Part shown: positions 17,252 to 26,855 of the stretch, in pieces
Layout: the number at the start of each line of letters is the position of its first letter
Numbering within the stretch: the stretch's first letter is position 1
Source: Clostridia bacterium
GTDB taxonomy: Bacteria; Bacillota_A; Clostridia; UBA1212; UBA1255
Direction: 5' to 3'
DNA: 64,000 nt
Assembly (NCBI GenBank): GCA_017522515.1
Contig: JAFWZH010000250.1
Location: forward strand, 124,001-188,000
Notes under the pieces: generated by a model
What the model was told of the DNA's origin: nothing
What the model saw: only the letters and a program-made list of their open reading frames with translations
The model's database searches: none
Translations under genes and position numbers: made by a program

Positions 17252-17293
17252 AAAAAAGCCGGAGAAAGCTGAAATCACCACAACCTCTCCGGC
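17252..17293 (-). terminator. terminator after the Gfo/Idh gene
   Basis: A perfect 8-bp stem (GCCGGAGA at 17258-17265, TCTCCGGC at 17286-17293) is followed on the minus strand by six T. It separates the sugar-metabolism pair from the beta-lactamase-fold gene. Confidence 0.9.
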
Positions 17294-17308
17294 GGATTAT
17301 TAAATAAA

Positions 17309-18466
17309 TCAGATTTCGGGAATCTGAATTTCTATTTCGTGACCAAGCTCTGCCGAAGTTGCAATTCCGGAAAGAATAGCCTGGTTATAAAGAATCTGTG
17401 AAGTAGGAACGGGAGCCGGTGCACCTGATTTGATGGCATCAAGGAAAGAACGAATTTTCATTTCAAATACACTGCCGTTAGTTGACCTAACGGGAATTTT
17501 TGTTTCTACTTGGTCGCCTGCAACTTCATGATAAATTGTCATGGGGCCGCCGATGGAACCATTCCAGCATTCTGTAGAAGGAATACGCAAACCGCCCTTT
17601 GTACCCAGAATAACAGTGTCTCCGGGAGTGTCAATGTTCATTGCCCATGCAATACGGAAATCTATAACAATACCGCCCTCAAGTCTTATAAAGCCTGCCG
17701 CAAAATCGTCCACGCCAAACTTTTCAGCGTATTCCGGATGTCCCGGATAATAATCAGGACGTTTACCGAAGAAATCGGATTTATAACCTGTTACCGTAAG
17801 TGGCTTAGGATATCCGATGGCATTCATTACCATATCAAGAGAATAACAACCAATATCGCCCAAAGCACCTATACCGCCTGTTTCTTTCTCAATGAATGTT
17901 GTGCCAAAAGGCGTAGGAATGCCTCGTCTTCTGCCACCGCCCGTCTGTATATAATAAATTTGTCCCAATTCGCCCGATTCCACAATTCTCTTAAGCATTT
18001 TCATATTCTCGTCAAATCTTGGTTGGAATCCAACGGAAACAATTTTACCGCTTTCTTTCTCCGCTTTGCAAATTGCAATAGCTTCTTCCATTGTAACGCA
18101 CATAGGTTTTTCAAGCATTACGTTAACACCTTTTTTTAACGCATAAGTTGTACAAGGCTCATGCTGGCAATTGTACGTACAAACGCTTACAGCATCAAGA
18201 TTCAAAGACTCATCGTCGAGCATCTCTTTATGACTGCCGTAAAATTTCACTCCGGATATACCGAGACGTGCGGCAAAAGCTTCTGCTTTGCCCGGAATCA
18301 AATCGGCTAAACCAACAATTTCAACATCAGGCATCTTCATATAAGAAGTTGCGTGGGGCTCCGCAATCCAGCCGGTACCTATAATACCTACTCTAAGCTT
18401 TTTGCTTGTATCTATTTCCTTTTTTTCTTCTTGTACTTCTTTAAATTTGTCTAAAATATTACCCAT
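17309..18466 (-). CDS. Gfo/Idh/MocA family oxidoreductase
   Basis: This is an NAD(P)-dependent sugar or inositol dehydrogenase-like enzyme of 385 residues. The Rossmann motif G-I-I-G-T-G-W-I-A is at about residues 28-36. The E-K-P motif (L-E-K-P-M-C), which holds the catalytic lysine in the family, follows at about 118-123, and the C-terminal alpha/beta domain is complete. An N-terminal charged extension of about 25 residues precedes the fold. GAGGTG precedes the ATG. It lies 28 bp after a sugar isomerase/epimerase gene. The pair is likely one catabolic unit for a cyclitol or oxidised sugar, but the substrate is unknown. Confidence 0.92.
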   Translation of the reverse strand: MGNILDKFKEVQEEKKEIDTSKKLRVGIIGTGWIAEPHATSYMKMPDVEIVGLADLIPGKAEAFAARLGISGVKFYGSHKEMLDDESLNLDAVSVCTYNCQHEPCTTYALKKGVNVMLEKPMCVTMEEAIAICKAEKESGKIVSVGFQPRFDENMKMLKRIVESGELGQIYYIQTGGGRRRGIPTPFGTTFIEKETGGIGALGDIGCYSLDMVMNAIGYPKPLTVTGYKSDFFGKRPDYYPGHPEYAEKFGVDDFAAGFIRLEGGIVIDFRIAWAMNIDTPGDTVILGTKGGLRIPSTECWNGSIGGPMTIYHEVAGDQVETKIPVRSTNGSVFEMKIRSFLDAIKSGAPAPVPTSQILYNQAILSGIATSAELGHEIEIQIPEI

Positions 18467-18494
18467 AAAAACACCTCATTTTATAAAAATTCTT

Positions 18495-19307
18495 TTATAG
18501 CAAAGTTTTTAAATAATTAATACTTAATTCTGCACATTCAAGTGCACTTCTACCCATACTCGGAGAATCCTGTTCCACAACGAGCCACTTTGTGCCGGCT
18601 ACCGTAGCTGCCTCAAGAATTGTAGGTATATCCTGCTTGCCGTATCCTATAGGACGGAATTCAAACGCTCTGCTCTGCTTTGCTTTTTCGCCTTTAACGC
18701 CGATAAGCTCATACATGTTTTCTGTTTTGCTTCCTGCAAAATCCTTAAGATGCAATATATTTGCTCTGCCTGCATATTTTTTGACATAATATGCAGGATC
18801 TACTCCTGCCACATTTACCCAGCAAAGATCAAGCTCTGTTTCCAGCAAATCAGACGAAATTCTATCATAAAGCTCATCGAGTGCATATTTATCGTTAATT
18901 TTTGTGAATTCATAGTCATGGTTATGATACATAAGCTGCAAGCCTTTAGATTTTGCTGCTATGGCTATTTTTTTAATATCCTCTAAAGTTTGTTCCCACA
19001 TATCAGTACCCGGGCGACGATTCAATGCCAGATTAGGAATGGCAGCATATTTGCAACCTATAGACACATATCTATCAACAGCACCCTCAATATCACCTAA
19101 AAATTCATCTATTGTAATATGCGCAGAAACTGCACATAATCCGATTTCTTCCAGTAAATTTTTTACTGTGTCTGCATCATGTCCGTAAAGTCCTGCAAAC
19201 TCTACACCTTGAAAGCCCAATTCTTTTACTTTTTTGAGTGTACCCTCAAAATCCTTTTCCAAGTTGTCCCTTACAGAATACAACTGCAATGCTACTGGAA
19301 ATGACAT
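18495..19307 (-). CDS. sugar phosphate isomerase/epimerase (xylose isomerase-like TIM barrel)
   Basis: This is a 270-residue AP_endonuc_2 family protein, related to IolE/IolI and hydroxypyruvate isomerases. The metal-binding region shows Y-H-N-H-D-Y-E-F (about residue 150), E-L-D-L-C-W-V and H-L-K-D, followed by a C-terminal V-V-E-Q-D. The ATG at 19307 is preferred over an upstream TTG that abuts the AGAAAGG site. It heads an operon with the Gfo/Idh gene, driven by a strong promoter at 19357-19385. Confidence 0.9.
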   Translation of the reverse strand: MSFPVALQLYSVRDNLEKDFEGTLKKVKELGFQGVEFAGLYGHDADTVKNLLEEIGLCAVSAHITIDEFLGDIEGAVDRYVSIGCKYAAIPNLALNRRPGTDMWEQTLEDIKKIAIAAKSKGLQLMYHNHDYEFTKINDKYALDELYDRISSDLLETELDLCWVNVAGVDPAYYVKKYAGRANILHLKDFAGSKTENMYELIGVKGEKAKQSRAFEFRPIGYGKQDIPTILEAATVAGTKWLVVEQDSPSMGRSALECAELSINYLKTLL

Positions 19308-19356
19308 ATTTAAACACAACCTTTCTATTAAAACTTACGATTTAAAACTTGTTGTA

Positions 19357-19385
19357 ATTCTATAACAATCAATATTGTTTGTCAA
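19357..19385 (-). promoter_or_regulatory. promoter of the sugar isomerase operon
   Basis: On the minus strand, consensus TTGACA (19380-19385) and TAGAAT (19357-19362) are 17 bp apart, about 50 bp upstream of the ATG. Confidence 0.85.
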
Positions 19386-19470
19386 ACAAAACAGGGCATA
19401 AATTAAACAGTTGATATTTTCCCTATTGCGTGGCAAAATATAATAACTACTTAAACAAAGGGGTATTTCT

Positions 19471-20700
19471 TTGAGCGATAAACTTTTAACATCAAAAGAA
19501 AAATATGCGTATTATGAATACATCTACAAGCGTAAACTCCATCGTTCTGCTACATGGGCTTCACTTAGCTCTTTTGCAGGGGTTTTTGCTTTGTCAATAT
19601 ATTTACTCTGTCATTTATGTTTTAGTGACAAAGCAGTGTCATCAGTATATACAGATAAAATTTTTTATTTTATTAATTACCCTTTGGCAAAGCTTTTCGG
19701 ATACATTCCTTTCTCTGTTGCCGAATTGTTATTATATGTTTTTATTATCTGCACTGTTGTTTTCTTATTTAAAACCATATACGCTACTGTCGAGACTGCT
19801 ATGCTGTATTTTCGTATGAAAAAGCAAGGTTATTACCCGGAAAGACGCTCCATGCTTCGTCCCGCAGGCAATCTGGGTTTACGCTTTGTTTCTGTTTTCT
19901 GCATAATTGTTACAGTTTTCATTTTCTTTGGCGGCATAAATTACACGGGCATGACATTTTCCGAAAAAGCAGAATATACTGCAAATAATTATACAGTGGA
20001 ACAATTACGCCAATTCTGTTATATAATGGGTAAAAATGTTTCTGAAACGAGACAAGCACTCGAAACAAAAATTGATGGTTCAATAGACGAGGCATATTCA
20101 GAATACAATCCGTATAAATTAGCAGAAGAAGCAAAGAAGGCATATAATCTTTTGCCTCAGAAATACAATTCTTCGCACACAGACTATCCTACAGTTAAAT
20201 TTGCTTACAGTTCCATCGTAATGTCAAATATTCACATTACAGGAATTTATCCGTATGTTTTACCTGAGGCCATCGTGAATATTCATACGCCTATCATGAG
20301 CCTACCTCATACAATTTGCCATGAAATGGCACATCAAAGAGGTTTTGCAAGAGAAGATGAGGCTAATTTTATTGCATATATGACTTGTCTTCAAAGCGAC
20401 AATCCGATTTTTGCGTATTCTGCATATTACACAGCCTTTTCTTACGCAATGGACGAATTACGATATTATGACACAAAAACGTGGACAGCTATAATGGATT
20501 CCGTCGATAAAAACGTAAAAAAAGATATTTCTCGCGAAAATGCTTATTGGAGTCAGTTTGAAACTTTGAGCCATGAATTTACATCCGGAGTAAACGATAC
20601 ATATTTATCCGTTATGAATGTAGAAGATGGTGTTAAAAACTATGGTAAAGTAGTAGAGCTTCTTTTAGCTGAAGCAATACAATCAGGAGTTATAAAATAA
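19471..20700 (+). CDS. DUF3810 family membrane protein with HExxH zinc site
   Basis: The 409-residue protein has three hydrophobic segments in its first 160 residues, then a predicted soluble domain containing H284-E-M-A-H288 followed by R-G-F-A-R-E-D-E-A-N. This is the arrangement of a gluzincin-type metallopeptidase, with a downstream glutamate as possible third ligand. It matches the DUF3810 family, whose function is unknown. The start is TTG at 19471, seven bases after AAAGGGG at 19457-19463. It is transcribed alone, convergent with cdaR, with only 3 bp between the stop codons. Confidence 0.8.
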   Translation: MSDKLLTSKEKYAYYEYIYKRKLHRSATWASLSSFAGVFALSIYLLCHLCFSDKAVSSVYTDKIFYFINYPLAKLFGYIPFSVAELLLYVFIICTVVFLFKTIYATVETAMLYFRMKKQGYYPERRSMLRPAGNLGLRFVSVFCIIVTVFIFFGGINYTGMTFSEKAEYTANNYTVEQLRQFCYIMGKNVSETRQALETKIDGSIDEAYSEYNPYKLAEEAKKAYNLLPQKYNSSHTDYPTVKFAYSSIVMSNIHITGIYPYVLPEAIVNIHTPIMSLPHTICHEMAHQRGFAREDEANFIAYMTCLQSDNPIFAYSAYYTAFSYAMDELRYYDTKTWTAIMDSVDKNVKKDISRENAYWSQFETLSHEFTSGVNDTYLSVMNVEDGVKNYGKVVELLLAEAIQSGVIK

Positions 20701-20703
20701 AAA

Positions 20704-21999
20704 TCATATCTCGCCTGTAGGGAGTGCTGTATCGTCTCCGGGATTACCGGTAGGCGAAATATATTCAGCAATTTTCACCGAGCATACATACTCTCCTATT
20801 ACAGTGAATTTGTTACTATCTATATCTACAAATTCAAGCGGCAAAATATACTCTCCTACGCCTCTGTCTGTTAAGTCAATCGTCGGTCCCAAAGAGGACA
20901 CTGACAATTTTGCCAAATCAGCAGCTTTTCCTTTTATGGCAACTGTGAATTTCTCAACAGAAAAATCATACGTAAATTCTCTGGGATTCTTTCCCGGCGT
21001 ACTTACAGAACTTGATATATCAACCTCAAAGTTTTTGATTTGATATTTTAATATTTCTGCAGAAACAGAAACATCTGTTGTTTGATATGCTGTAATTCCA
21101 GCCGGAAGATATCCTGTAATATCGAAATTTTTTATTACATTTGCAGAAGCGCCCGAAATATCAATTGTGCCCAATTCAATTTTGTTTATATTACGCAAAT
21201 CAGATGCCGCACCGCAAAGCAATACAGTGTCAGCAGTAATTCCGGTTTTACTTAAATAATAATCATTATGCGGTATACCCGAAACTGAATATGTTACGGG
21301 AACCTTTTTTGCAACTTCGATTTTAACGGTAATTTTCTCTGTTTCGTAATCTGCTGTTACTTCTTCTCCGCTTTTTAAATAATAATGTCCTAAAAACGAA
21401 CCGCTTTTATCCGAATCAATGGAACCTGCCGTAAGGCTTTCATTAAGTTTTACTTTAATGCAATCTATATTTGCGATTTCTGATTCAAAGCCTGAAATTT
21501 GAACTGTTCCCGGCTCTGCTGTAACTGATATAAACTCAAAATTTTCAGCCAACAAACTATTATCATATTCAACAACAACATCTACGTTCGCATGTGAAAT
21601 TTTGTCATATACTACCTCTATTGTTTTAGGATAATAATCCTCAATTTTTATGCCCAATCTGTTGCATTCCGGTTCTTTTATTTTTAGCGTAGTCTTACCG
21701 GAATCTGTAATTTTGGCAAAATCAACAGCCGCATACAAATCGGATGATGTTAAATTTCCAATTATATCAGACCGTCCCGAAGCTTTAACTGTTATTGTAC
21801 TCGGAACAGAAGAATCTCTGTCGCTCAAACCCAAGGTAGCCGGTGTATTTACATTCAGTATATTAAGCGGAATGTCCAAAGAGCGTTTTTCTGTAGGATT
21901 TGTGTAGTTTAATACAAGAAGCCACGTCATAATTCCAAGGAGCGCAGAAATAATAATATAAAAAGTTTTGCTTTTTAAGAAATTTCTTATTTTAATCAT
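20704..21999 (-). CDS. cdaR: CdaR, YbbR-domain regulator of the c-di-AMP synthase
   Basis: CdaR is a membrane-anchored regulator of CdaA. The 431-residue protein has one N-terminal transmembrane segment (about residues 11-30), followed by several YbbR-type extracellular repeats of about 80-90 residues each (for example V-D-V-V-V-E-Y-D and V-P-V-T-Y-S-V-S-G) and a Pro/Thr/Gly tail. GGGGAGGTAA precedes the ATG, and the start overlaps the cdaA stop by 4 bp, so synthesis of the pair is coupled. Confidence 0.93.
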   Translation of the reverse strand: MIKIRNFLKSKTFYIIISALLGIMTWLLVLNYTNPTEKRSLDIPLNILNVNTPATLGLSDRDSSVPSTITVKASGRSDIIGNLTSSDLYAAVDFAKITDSGKTTLKIKEPECNRLGIKIEDYYPKTIEVVYDKISHANVDVVVEYDNSLLAENFEFISVTAEPGTVQISGFESEIANIDCIKVKLNESLTAGSIDSDKSGSFLGHYYLKSGEEVTADYETEKITVKIEVAKKVPVTYSVSGIPHNDYYLSKTGITADTVLLCGAASDLRNINKIELGTIDISGASANVIKNFDITGYLPAGITAYQTTDVSVSAEILKYQIKNFEVDISSSVSTPGKNPREFTYDFSVEKFTVAIKGKAADLAKLSVSSLGPTIDLTDRGVGEYILPLEFVDIDSNKFTVIGEYVCSVKIAEYISPTGNPGDDTALPTGEI

Positions 22000-22883
22000 T
22001 TTTGCTTACCTCCCCTTCTGAATATATTTGTTTTTTTGCCTGTTGTTTTATCGTTTTCTGTTTTAGGCGCCAATGCTTCAAGCAAGAAACTTCTCAAAGC
22101 ATCTTCTTTCATATTTCTTTTTAACAGACCGTTTTCTGCCACGGAAACATACCCTGTTTCTTCTGAAACAATAATTGATATACAGTCAGTATTCTCGCTT
22201 ATACCTATTCCGGCGCGATGACGTGTTCCCAAATCCTTATTTAATTGCAAATTTGCGGAAAGAGGCAAATAACACGCTGCCGCCGCAATCCTGTTCTTCT
22301 TAATTATAACTGCTCCGTCATGAAGTGGTGTATTTTTTATAAAAAGCTGTCTTAAAAATTGTGCAGTAACTGCAGAATCCACTATTGTTCCTGTGCGTAT
22401 TACCTCGCTTAAATTTGTTTTTCTTTCAAAAATTATAAGCGCACCTGTCTTCTCTTCAGCCATTGCATAAGTAGCCTTTACAATTTCACTTACCATAAAA
22501 CTTAAATCAGCAGTTTTTTGTGTACCGCTTTTAAACATTTCCATAAAGGAAGTCTGTCCCAAACCTTCAAGAATACGTCGTAATTCCGGATGAAAGAGAA
22601 CTATAAGCATTACCGGCAACACTTCAATTACCAATTTAAGCACAAAGGACAAAGTTGAAAGCTGTAACAATTCAGCTAAAAAAGCTACAAATAAAATCAA
22701 GATTACACTTTTTATAAGTTGAAAAGCTCTTGAATCACGCAAAAGTGTCAGCAAAAGATAAAACACATATGAAATAATCAGAACATCAAAAATAATTCTG
22801 AAAATATCCCATACGCTGTTTATACCAAGATATTCACCTAAAAAAGTAGCAAATCTACCAAAGTCCGATGCTGATAAGCACAT
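21996..22883 (-). CDS. cdaA: membrane diadenylate cyclase CdaA
   Basis: CdaA makes cyclic di-AMP from two ATP, a second messenger for potassium, osmolyte and cell-wall balance. The 295-residue protein has about three N-terminal transmembrane helices and a DisA_N catalytic domain. The D-G-A motif (L-H-D-G-A-V-I-I) and the R-H-R motif (G-T-R-H-R-A-G-I-G) are both intact. AGAGGGGA precedes the ATG. No glmM follows; only cdaR is conserved downstream here. Confidence 0.96.
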   Translation of the reverse strand: MCLSASDFGRFATFLGEYLGINSVWDIFRIIFDVLIISYVFYLLLTLLRDSRAFQLIKSVILILFVAFLAELLQLSTLSFVLKLVIEVLPVMLIVLFHPELRRILEGLGQTSFMEMFKSGTQKTADLSFMVSEIVKATYAMAEEKTGALIIFERKTNLSEVIRTGTIVDSAVTAQFLRQLFIKNTPLHDGAVIIKKNRIAAAACYLPLSANLQLNKDLGTRHRAGIGISENTDCISIIVSEETGYVSVAENGLLKRNMKEDALRSFLLEALAPKTENDKTTGKKTNIFRRGGKQK

Positions 22884-22899
22884 AGTATATTCCCCTCTT

Positions 22900-23025
22900 T
22901 TATAAATACATCAAATACTGAATCAACATAAACAAGGTTGTAGCAATCATGGAAAATGCAAGCAAAAGGCAAACAATCCTTACTATAAACTTAGATGTTC
23001 TCCCCTTATTTTTTTGCTTACTCAT
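22900..23025 (-). CDS. 41-residue single-pass membrane protein upstream of cdaA
   Basis: This is a small ORF of 41 residues with a basic N-terminus (M-S-K-Q-K-N-K-G-R-T-S-K) and one hydrophobic helix of about 22 residues. GAGGTGA sits at a good distance from the ATG. The start overlaps the end of the DivIVA-like gene by 8 bp, and it ends 16 bp before cdaA, so it reads as a true operon member. Function is unknown. A membrane-embedded partner of CdaA or CdaR is one possibility. Confidence 0.65.
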   Translation of the reverse strand: MSKQKNKGRTSKFIVRIVCLLLAFSMIATTLFMLIQYLMYL

Positions 23026-23641
23026 TATTGGTCACCTCATCACTGTTGTATTTTCCCTCCACACCGGATACACTGTTGTTAAATGTATTAATTTCCTCAT
23101 CCATCTTATCTGAAATAGCTTTAAGTGCGGCCTCCATTTGTGCCTTAACATCATTACACATTTGTGTAACCTCAATACGCATATCGCGAAGTCTTTTGTT
23201 TTTATCCACAATATTAACACGCAAATTTTCAGATTTAATCTCTAATTGGCGACGTTCAAATTCAGCCTGCTCATGGGCACAGCTAATAATTTCTTTTGCA
23301 GTATTTTCTGCCTTAATCAAAGCATCTGCCACCTTCGACTTTTCTGCCTGTAAAACAATATATGAAGCAGAAAGCTGATTATGCTGTGCAAGCAAGCCGT
23401 TATACATGTCTGCAAGCTCACTGTATGCTTCCCCCAGCTTTATTATTTCATTCGTGTTGGCTTCTATAATCTCGGTATAGTGCTTATTGAGTGCATCGAT
23501 ATACTCATTTACATATTTTTTACGATACTTCTTTAAAGGTACGTCAAAAGTCTTAGGCTCACACTTACCCTCTGCAAGAATTTCATTTTTATCAAAGGGC
23601 TGTATAGGTTCCAACATTTTATTCTGCATTTGTGTTTCCAT
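23018..23641 (-). CDS. DivIVA-like coiled-coil protein
   Basis: The 207-residue protein has a short N-terminal segment resembling the DivIVA motif (F-D-V-P-L-K-K-Y-R-K-K-Y-V-N-E-Y-I-D-A-L), followed by a coiled coil of about 130 residues rich in A, E, K and Q. It lacks transmembrane segments. DivIVA-like proteins act as polar or septal scaffolds, but the match here is limited to the motif and the architecture. The ATG at 23641 has AGGAGG seven bases upstream; an in-frame ATG nine codons earlier does not. The start lies inside the thioredoxin gene end (23-bp overlap). Confidence 0.65.
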   Translation of the reverse strand: METQMQNKMLEPIQPFDKNEILAEGKCEPKTFDVPLKKYRKKYVNEYIDALNKHYTEIIEANTNEIIKLGEAYSELADMYNGLLAQHNQLSASYIVLQAEKSKVADALIKAENTAKEIISCAHEQAEFERRQLEIKSENLRVNIVDKNKRLRDMRIEVTQMCNDVKAQMEAALKAISDKMDEEINTFNNSVSGVEGKYNSDEVTNNE

Positions 23642-23981
23642 TTGTATTCCTCCTGACATACTTTTCAATTACTGTTTTAATTTCTTCGTTTGTCTTTAAC
23701 CCGATTATCCTCTGCTCAGTTATACCATTAACTATAAATGCCAAAGTAGGAACACTTGCTATACGGAATGCTTTTACTGTCTTTGGGCACTCTTCTACAT
23801 TCACAAAACCAATTTTTAAAAGACCGTCATACTCCTCTGCAAGTTCATCTAAAATGGGAGCCAGCGTTCTGCAAGGGCCGCAATTTTGTGCCCAAAAATT
23901 CACCATAACAGGAATTTTACTCTTAATAATATACCTATCAAAAATTTCATCGCTAAACTGTATTATTTTATCCGATGGCAT
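23619..23981 (-). CDS. trxA: thioredoxin family protein
   Basis: This is a 120-residue thioredoxin with the active site W-A-Q-N-C-G-P-C (C-G-P-C at about residues 33-36) and the cis-proline region S-V-P-T-L-A-F. It lacks a signal peptide and so acts in the cytoplasm. The residue before the active-site cysteine is Asn rather than the usual Trp-x-Gly/Pro context, which may shift redox potential. AGGTGA precedes the ATG. The next gene starts within its 3' end. Confidence 0.9.
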   Translation of the reverse strand: MPSDKIIQFSDEIFDRYIIKSKIPVMVNFWAQNCGPCRTLAPILDELAEEYDGLLKIGFVNVEECPKTVKAFRIASVPTLAFIVNGITEQRIIGLKTNEEIKTVIEKYVRRNTNGNTNAE

Positions 23982-24053
23982 TACTTTATCACCTATTTTT
24001 CTTAAAGTTAACAGTTGTTTAAAGTATAAAACAACCTGAAACTTTCGTCAACA

Positions 24054-25733
24054 TCAAAACAGACCGCTGATGTTACCGTTCTCATCTATGTCAATCTTCT
24101 CTGCAGCAGGAATCTTAGGCAATCCCGGCATTGTCATAATAGAACCTGTAAGTGCCACAACAAAGCCTGCTCCTGCGGAAACCTTCAAATTTCTCACTGT
24201 TATGTCAAAATTCTCCGGTGCACCGATTTTAGTCATATCATCAGAAAAACTGTATTGTGTTTTCGCTACACACACAGGAAGCTTACCAAAACCCATTGCC
24301 TCTAACTGCTTTTTCTGTTTTATAGCCTCTGCAGTATAGATTACGTTGTTTCCTCTGTATACCTTTTGTGTTATAGCCGATAGTTTTTCATCTATCGAGC
24401 TGTCATCTTCGTAAGAAAACCTAAAATTGCTGTTATCTTCTTTTTCGCAAAGCCTTACAACTTCTTGTGCAAGCTCTATAGCTCCTTCTCCGCCTTTTGC
24501 CCAAACGTCGGAAAGTGCCACATTCACACCAAGCTCCTTGCATTTCTTTTCTATCAATGCAAGCTCTGCGTCACTGTCTTGAATAAATCTGTTAATAGCA
24601 ACAACACATGGCAAACCGTAAACTTCACGTATATTGGATACGTGTCTTAAAAGATTCGGCAAACCTTTCTCAAGCGCTTCGATATTTTCTGATGCCAATT
24701 CAGACTTCGGTACACCTCCATGCATTTTCAAGGCTTTTACTGTAGCAACCACAACAACAGCAGAAGGACGAAGTCCTGCCACTCTGCACTTGATGTCAAG
24801 GAACTTTTCCGCACCTAAATCTGCACCGAAACCTGCCTCTGTAACAGTATACTCACCAAGCTCCATAGCTGTTTTTGTAGCTATAACGGAGTTACAACCG
24901 TGTGCAATGTTTGCAAAAGGACCACCATGAACAAGAGCGGGCGTACCCTCTAATGTTTGTACAAGATTAGGTTTTAAAGCATCTTTAAGAAGTGCCGCCA
25001 TAGCACCTTCCGCCTTAAGCATAGAAGCTGTAACAGGCTTTTCATCGTATGTATAACCAACTATGATTCTGCCAAGACGCTCCTTTAAATCAGTCAAAGA
25101 TGATGCCAAGCAAAGCACTGCCATAACTTCAGAGGCAACTGTTATATCATAGCCATCTTCTCTCGGGACTCCGTTAACTCTGCCTCCGAGACCATCTGTT
25201 ATATTTCTCAACTGGCGATCATTCATGTCTACACATCTGCGCCATGTTATGCGTCTGGGATCAATATTAAGCTGATTTCCTTGATATATATGATTGTCAA
25301 GCATTGCAGCTAGCAAATTGTTTGCCGCACCTATTGCATGGAAATCTCCCGTAAAATGAAGATTTATATCCTCCATCGGAATTACCTGAGCATAGCCGCC
25401 TCCTGCAGCGCCTCCCTTAACACCGAAAACAGGGCCTAAAGAGGGCTCACGAAGAGCTACAATAGATTCTTTGCCAATTTTCCGAAGTCCGTCAGCAAGA
25501 CCTATTGTCGTGGTAGTCTTGCCTTCTCCCGCCGGAGTCGGCGTAATAGCTGTAACAAGTACCAACTTTGCCTTTGCGTCTTTATGAGGCATTTTCCAAA
25601 TGTCTATTTTGGCCTTATACTTACCGTAGTACTCAACATATTCCATGTCGATACCTGCTTTTTCAGCAATTTCACCTATCGGTTTGATTTCTGCGCTTTG
25701 CGCAATTTCAATATCACTTTTGTACGAGCTCAT
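24054..25733 (-). CDS. fhs: formate-tetrahydrofolate ligase
   Basis: Fhs joins formate to tetrahydrofolate using ATP, giving 10-formyl-THF for purines and the acetogenic C1 branch. The 559-residue length matches the family. The P-loop is [10 protein letters not shown], and the conserved [14 protein letters not shown] segment follows. AAAGGATAAACC precedes the ATG. Its product feeds the AICAR formyltransferase encoded at 33450. It lies downstream of the glf-glycosyltransferase pair on the same strand, but no other C1-pathway gene is in the window. Confidence 0.97.
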   Translation of the reverse strand: MSSYKSDIEIAQSAEIKPIGEIAEKAGIDMEYVEYYGKYKAKIDIWKMPHKDAKAKLVLVTAITPTPAGEGKTTTTIGLADGLRKIGKESIVALREPSLGPVFGVKGGAAGGGYAQVIPMEDINLHFTGDFHAIGAANNLLAAMLDNHIYQGNQLNIDPRRITWRRCVDMNDRQLRNITDGLGGRVNGVPREDGYDITVASEVMAVLCLASSLTDLKERLGRIIVGYTYDEKPVTASMLKAEGAMAALLKDALKPNLVQTLEGTPALVHGGPFANIAHGCNSVIATKTAMELGEYTVTEAGFGADLGAEKFLDIKCRVAGLRPSAVVVVATVKALKMHGGVPKSELASENIEALEKGLPNLLRHVSNIREVYGLPCVVAINRFIQDSDAELALIEKKCKELGVNVALSDVWAKGGEGAIELAQEVVRLCEKEDNSNFRFSYEDDSSIDEKLSAITQKVYRGNNVIYTAEAIKQKKQLEAMGFGKLPVCVAKTQYSFSDDMTKIGAPENFDITVRNLKVSAGAGFVVALTGSIMTMPGLPKIPAAEKIDIDENGNISGLF

Positions 25734-25775
25734 GGTTTATCCTTTCTCTTAAATATTAAAATTTATATATTTATT

Positions 25776-26855
25776 TTAGCGGTTTGCCTTTAATTTAGCA
25801 AACAATTTAACATTCTTTGTTTTAATCCTTGAAATTAAAGTACCCTCAAGATAACATAAAGTTACATTCTTCCATTTTACGGGCAAAAGCATAATTTTCA
25901 TGTATTTGGAATTAGGTTTTGCGATTTTTAGTGCTTCGGACACATTTGGATTGTTGAGAATGCGTTTAATCTCTGCTTTGCGTTCCTTTTTACTTAAAGT
26001 GCAATTGGGATTTGTAACGTTCTCTATGCAACCGACTACTCTTTCTATATATCTACGGAATACCATTTCTCTCGCCGCCGCTTTTTTTGCATCGTCTTTA
26101 ATATCCCAATATTTATATAAATCAAGCATCCATTGATGTTCTTCTTCTCTCTTTTCATATAAAGTGCTTTTATATTTTGCTGTTTCACTCTCTGCTCTTG
26201 CTCTCATAAAATGATAATAAGGCTTTGGATTAAAAACTACCTTTTTAACATCTCTTATAAACGAAAGTACAAACGGGAAGTCGTCCATCCATGTTTGCGG
26301 GAATTTCAAATTATTATCTGACATATATTTAGCTGAATATAATTTATTCCATGGTGAATATAAAAGATTTTTATCAAAAAGCTTATATGCATTTTCTCTG
26401 AAAGACTGCTGTGTCAGAAAATCCATTGGCTCTTCTGTTTGTATTTGAGTATACTTTTCGTCATCGCTGTAATACGTTTCAATATAGAAACCTGTTACAA
26501 CAAGCTCTGCCTCATTCTTCTCTGCCAAATCATACATTTCTTGCAGCATTTCAGGCTCTGCCCAGTCATCAGAATCCATGAAGTACAAATACTTGCCTTT
26601 TGCTATGTCTATAGCTCTGTTACGAGCAGCCGGTGCACCTGCATTTTCTTGGTGAATGACTTGTATACGGCTGTCTTTTTGTGCATATTCATCACATATT
26701 TTACCGCTGTTATCAGGTGTACCGTCATCAACTATTATAAACTCAAAATCCTTGAATGTTTGATTAAGTATACATTCAATTGCTTTTGATACGTATTTTT
26801 CTACTTTGTATACGGGCATTATTACTGTAATGCCCACTTCATAATTATTATTCAT
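25776..26855 (-). CDS. family 2 glycosyltransferase
   Basis: This is a GT-A fold transferase of 359 residues. The nucleotide-sugar region begins V-I-M-P-V-Y-K-V-E, with the D-D-G-T-P-D-N-S loop, then the metal-binding D-x-D in F-M-D-S-D-D-W. The C-terminal part is basic and lacks transmembrane helices. It overlaps glf by 8 bp. Coupling to UDP-galactopyranose mutase suggests that it builds galactofuranose-containing surface glycans, but donor and acceptor are not proven. Confidence 0.9.
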   Translation of the reverse strand: MNNNYEVGITVIMPVYKVEKYVSKAIECILNQTFKDFEFIIVDDGTPDNSGKICDEYAQKDSRIQVIHQENAGAPAARNRAIDIAKGKYLYFMDSDDWAEPEMLQEMYDLAEKNEAELVVTGFYIETYYSDDEKYTQIQTEEPMDFLTQQSFRENAYKLFDKNLLYSPWNKLYSAKYMSDNNLKFPQTWMDDFPFVLSFIRDVKKVVFNPKPYYHFMRARAESETAKYKSTLYEKREEEHQWMLDLYKYWDIKDDAKKAAAREMVFRRYIERVVGCIENVTNPNCTLSKKERKAEIKRILNNPNVSEALKIAKPNSKYMKIMLLPVKWKNVTLCYLEGTLISRIKTKNVKLFAKLKANR

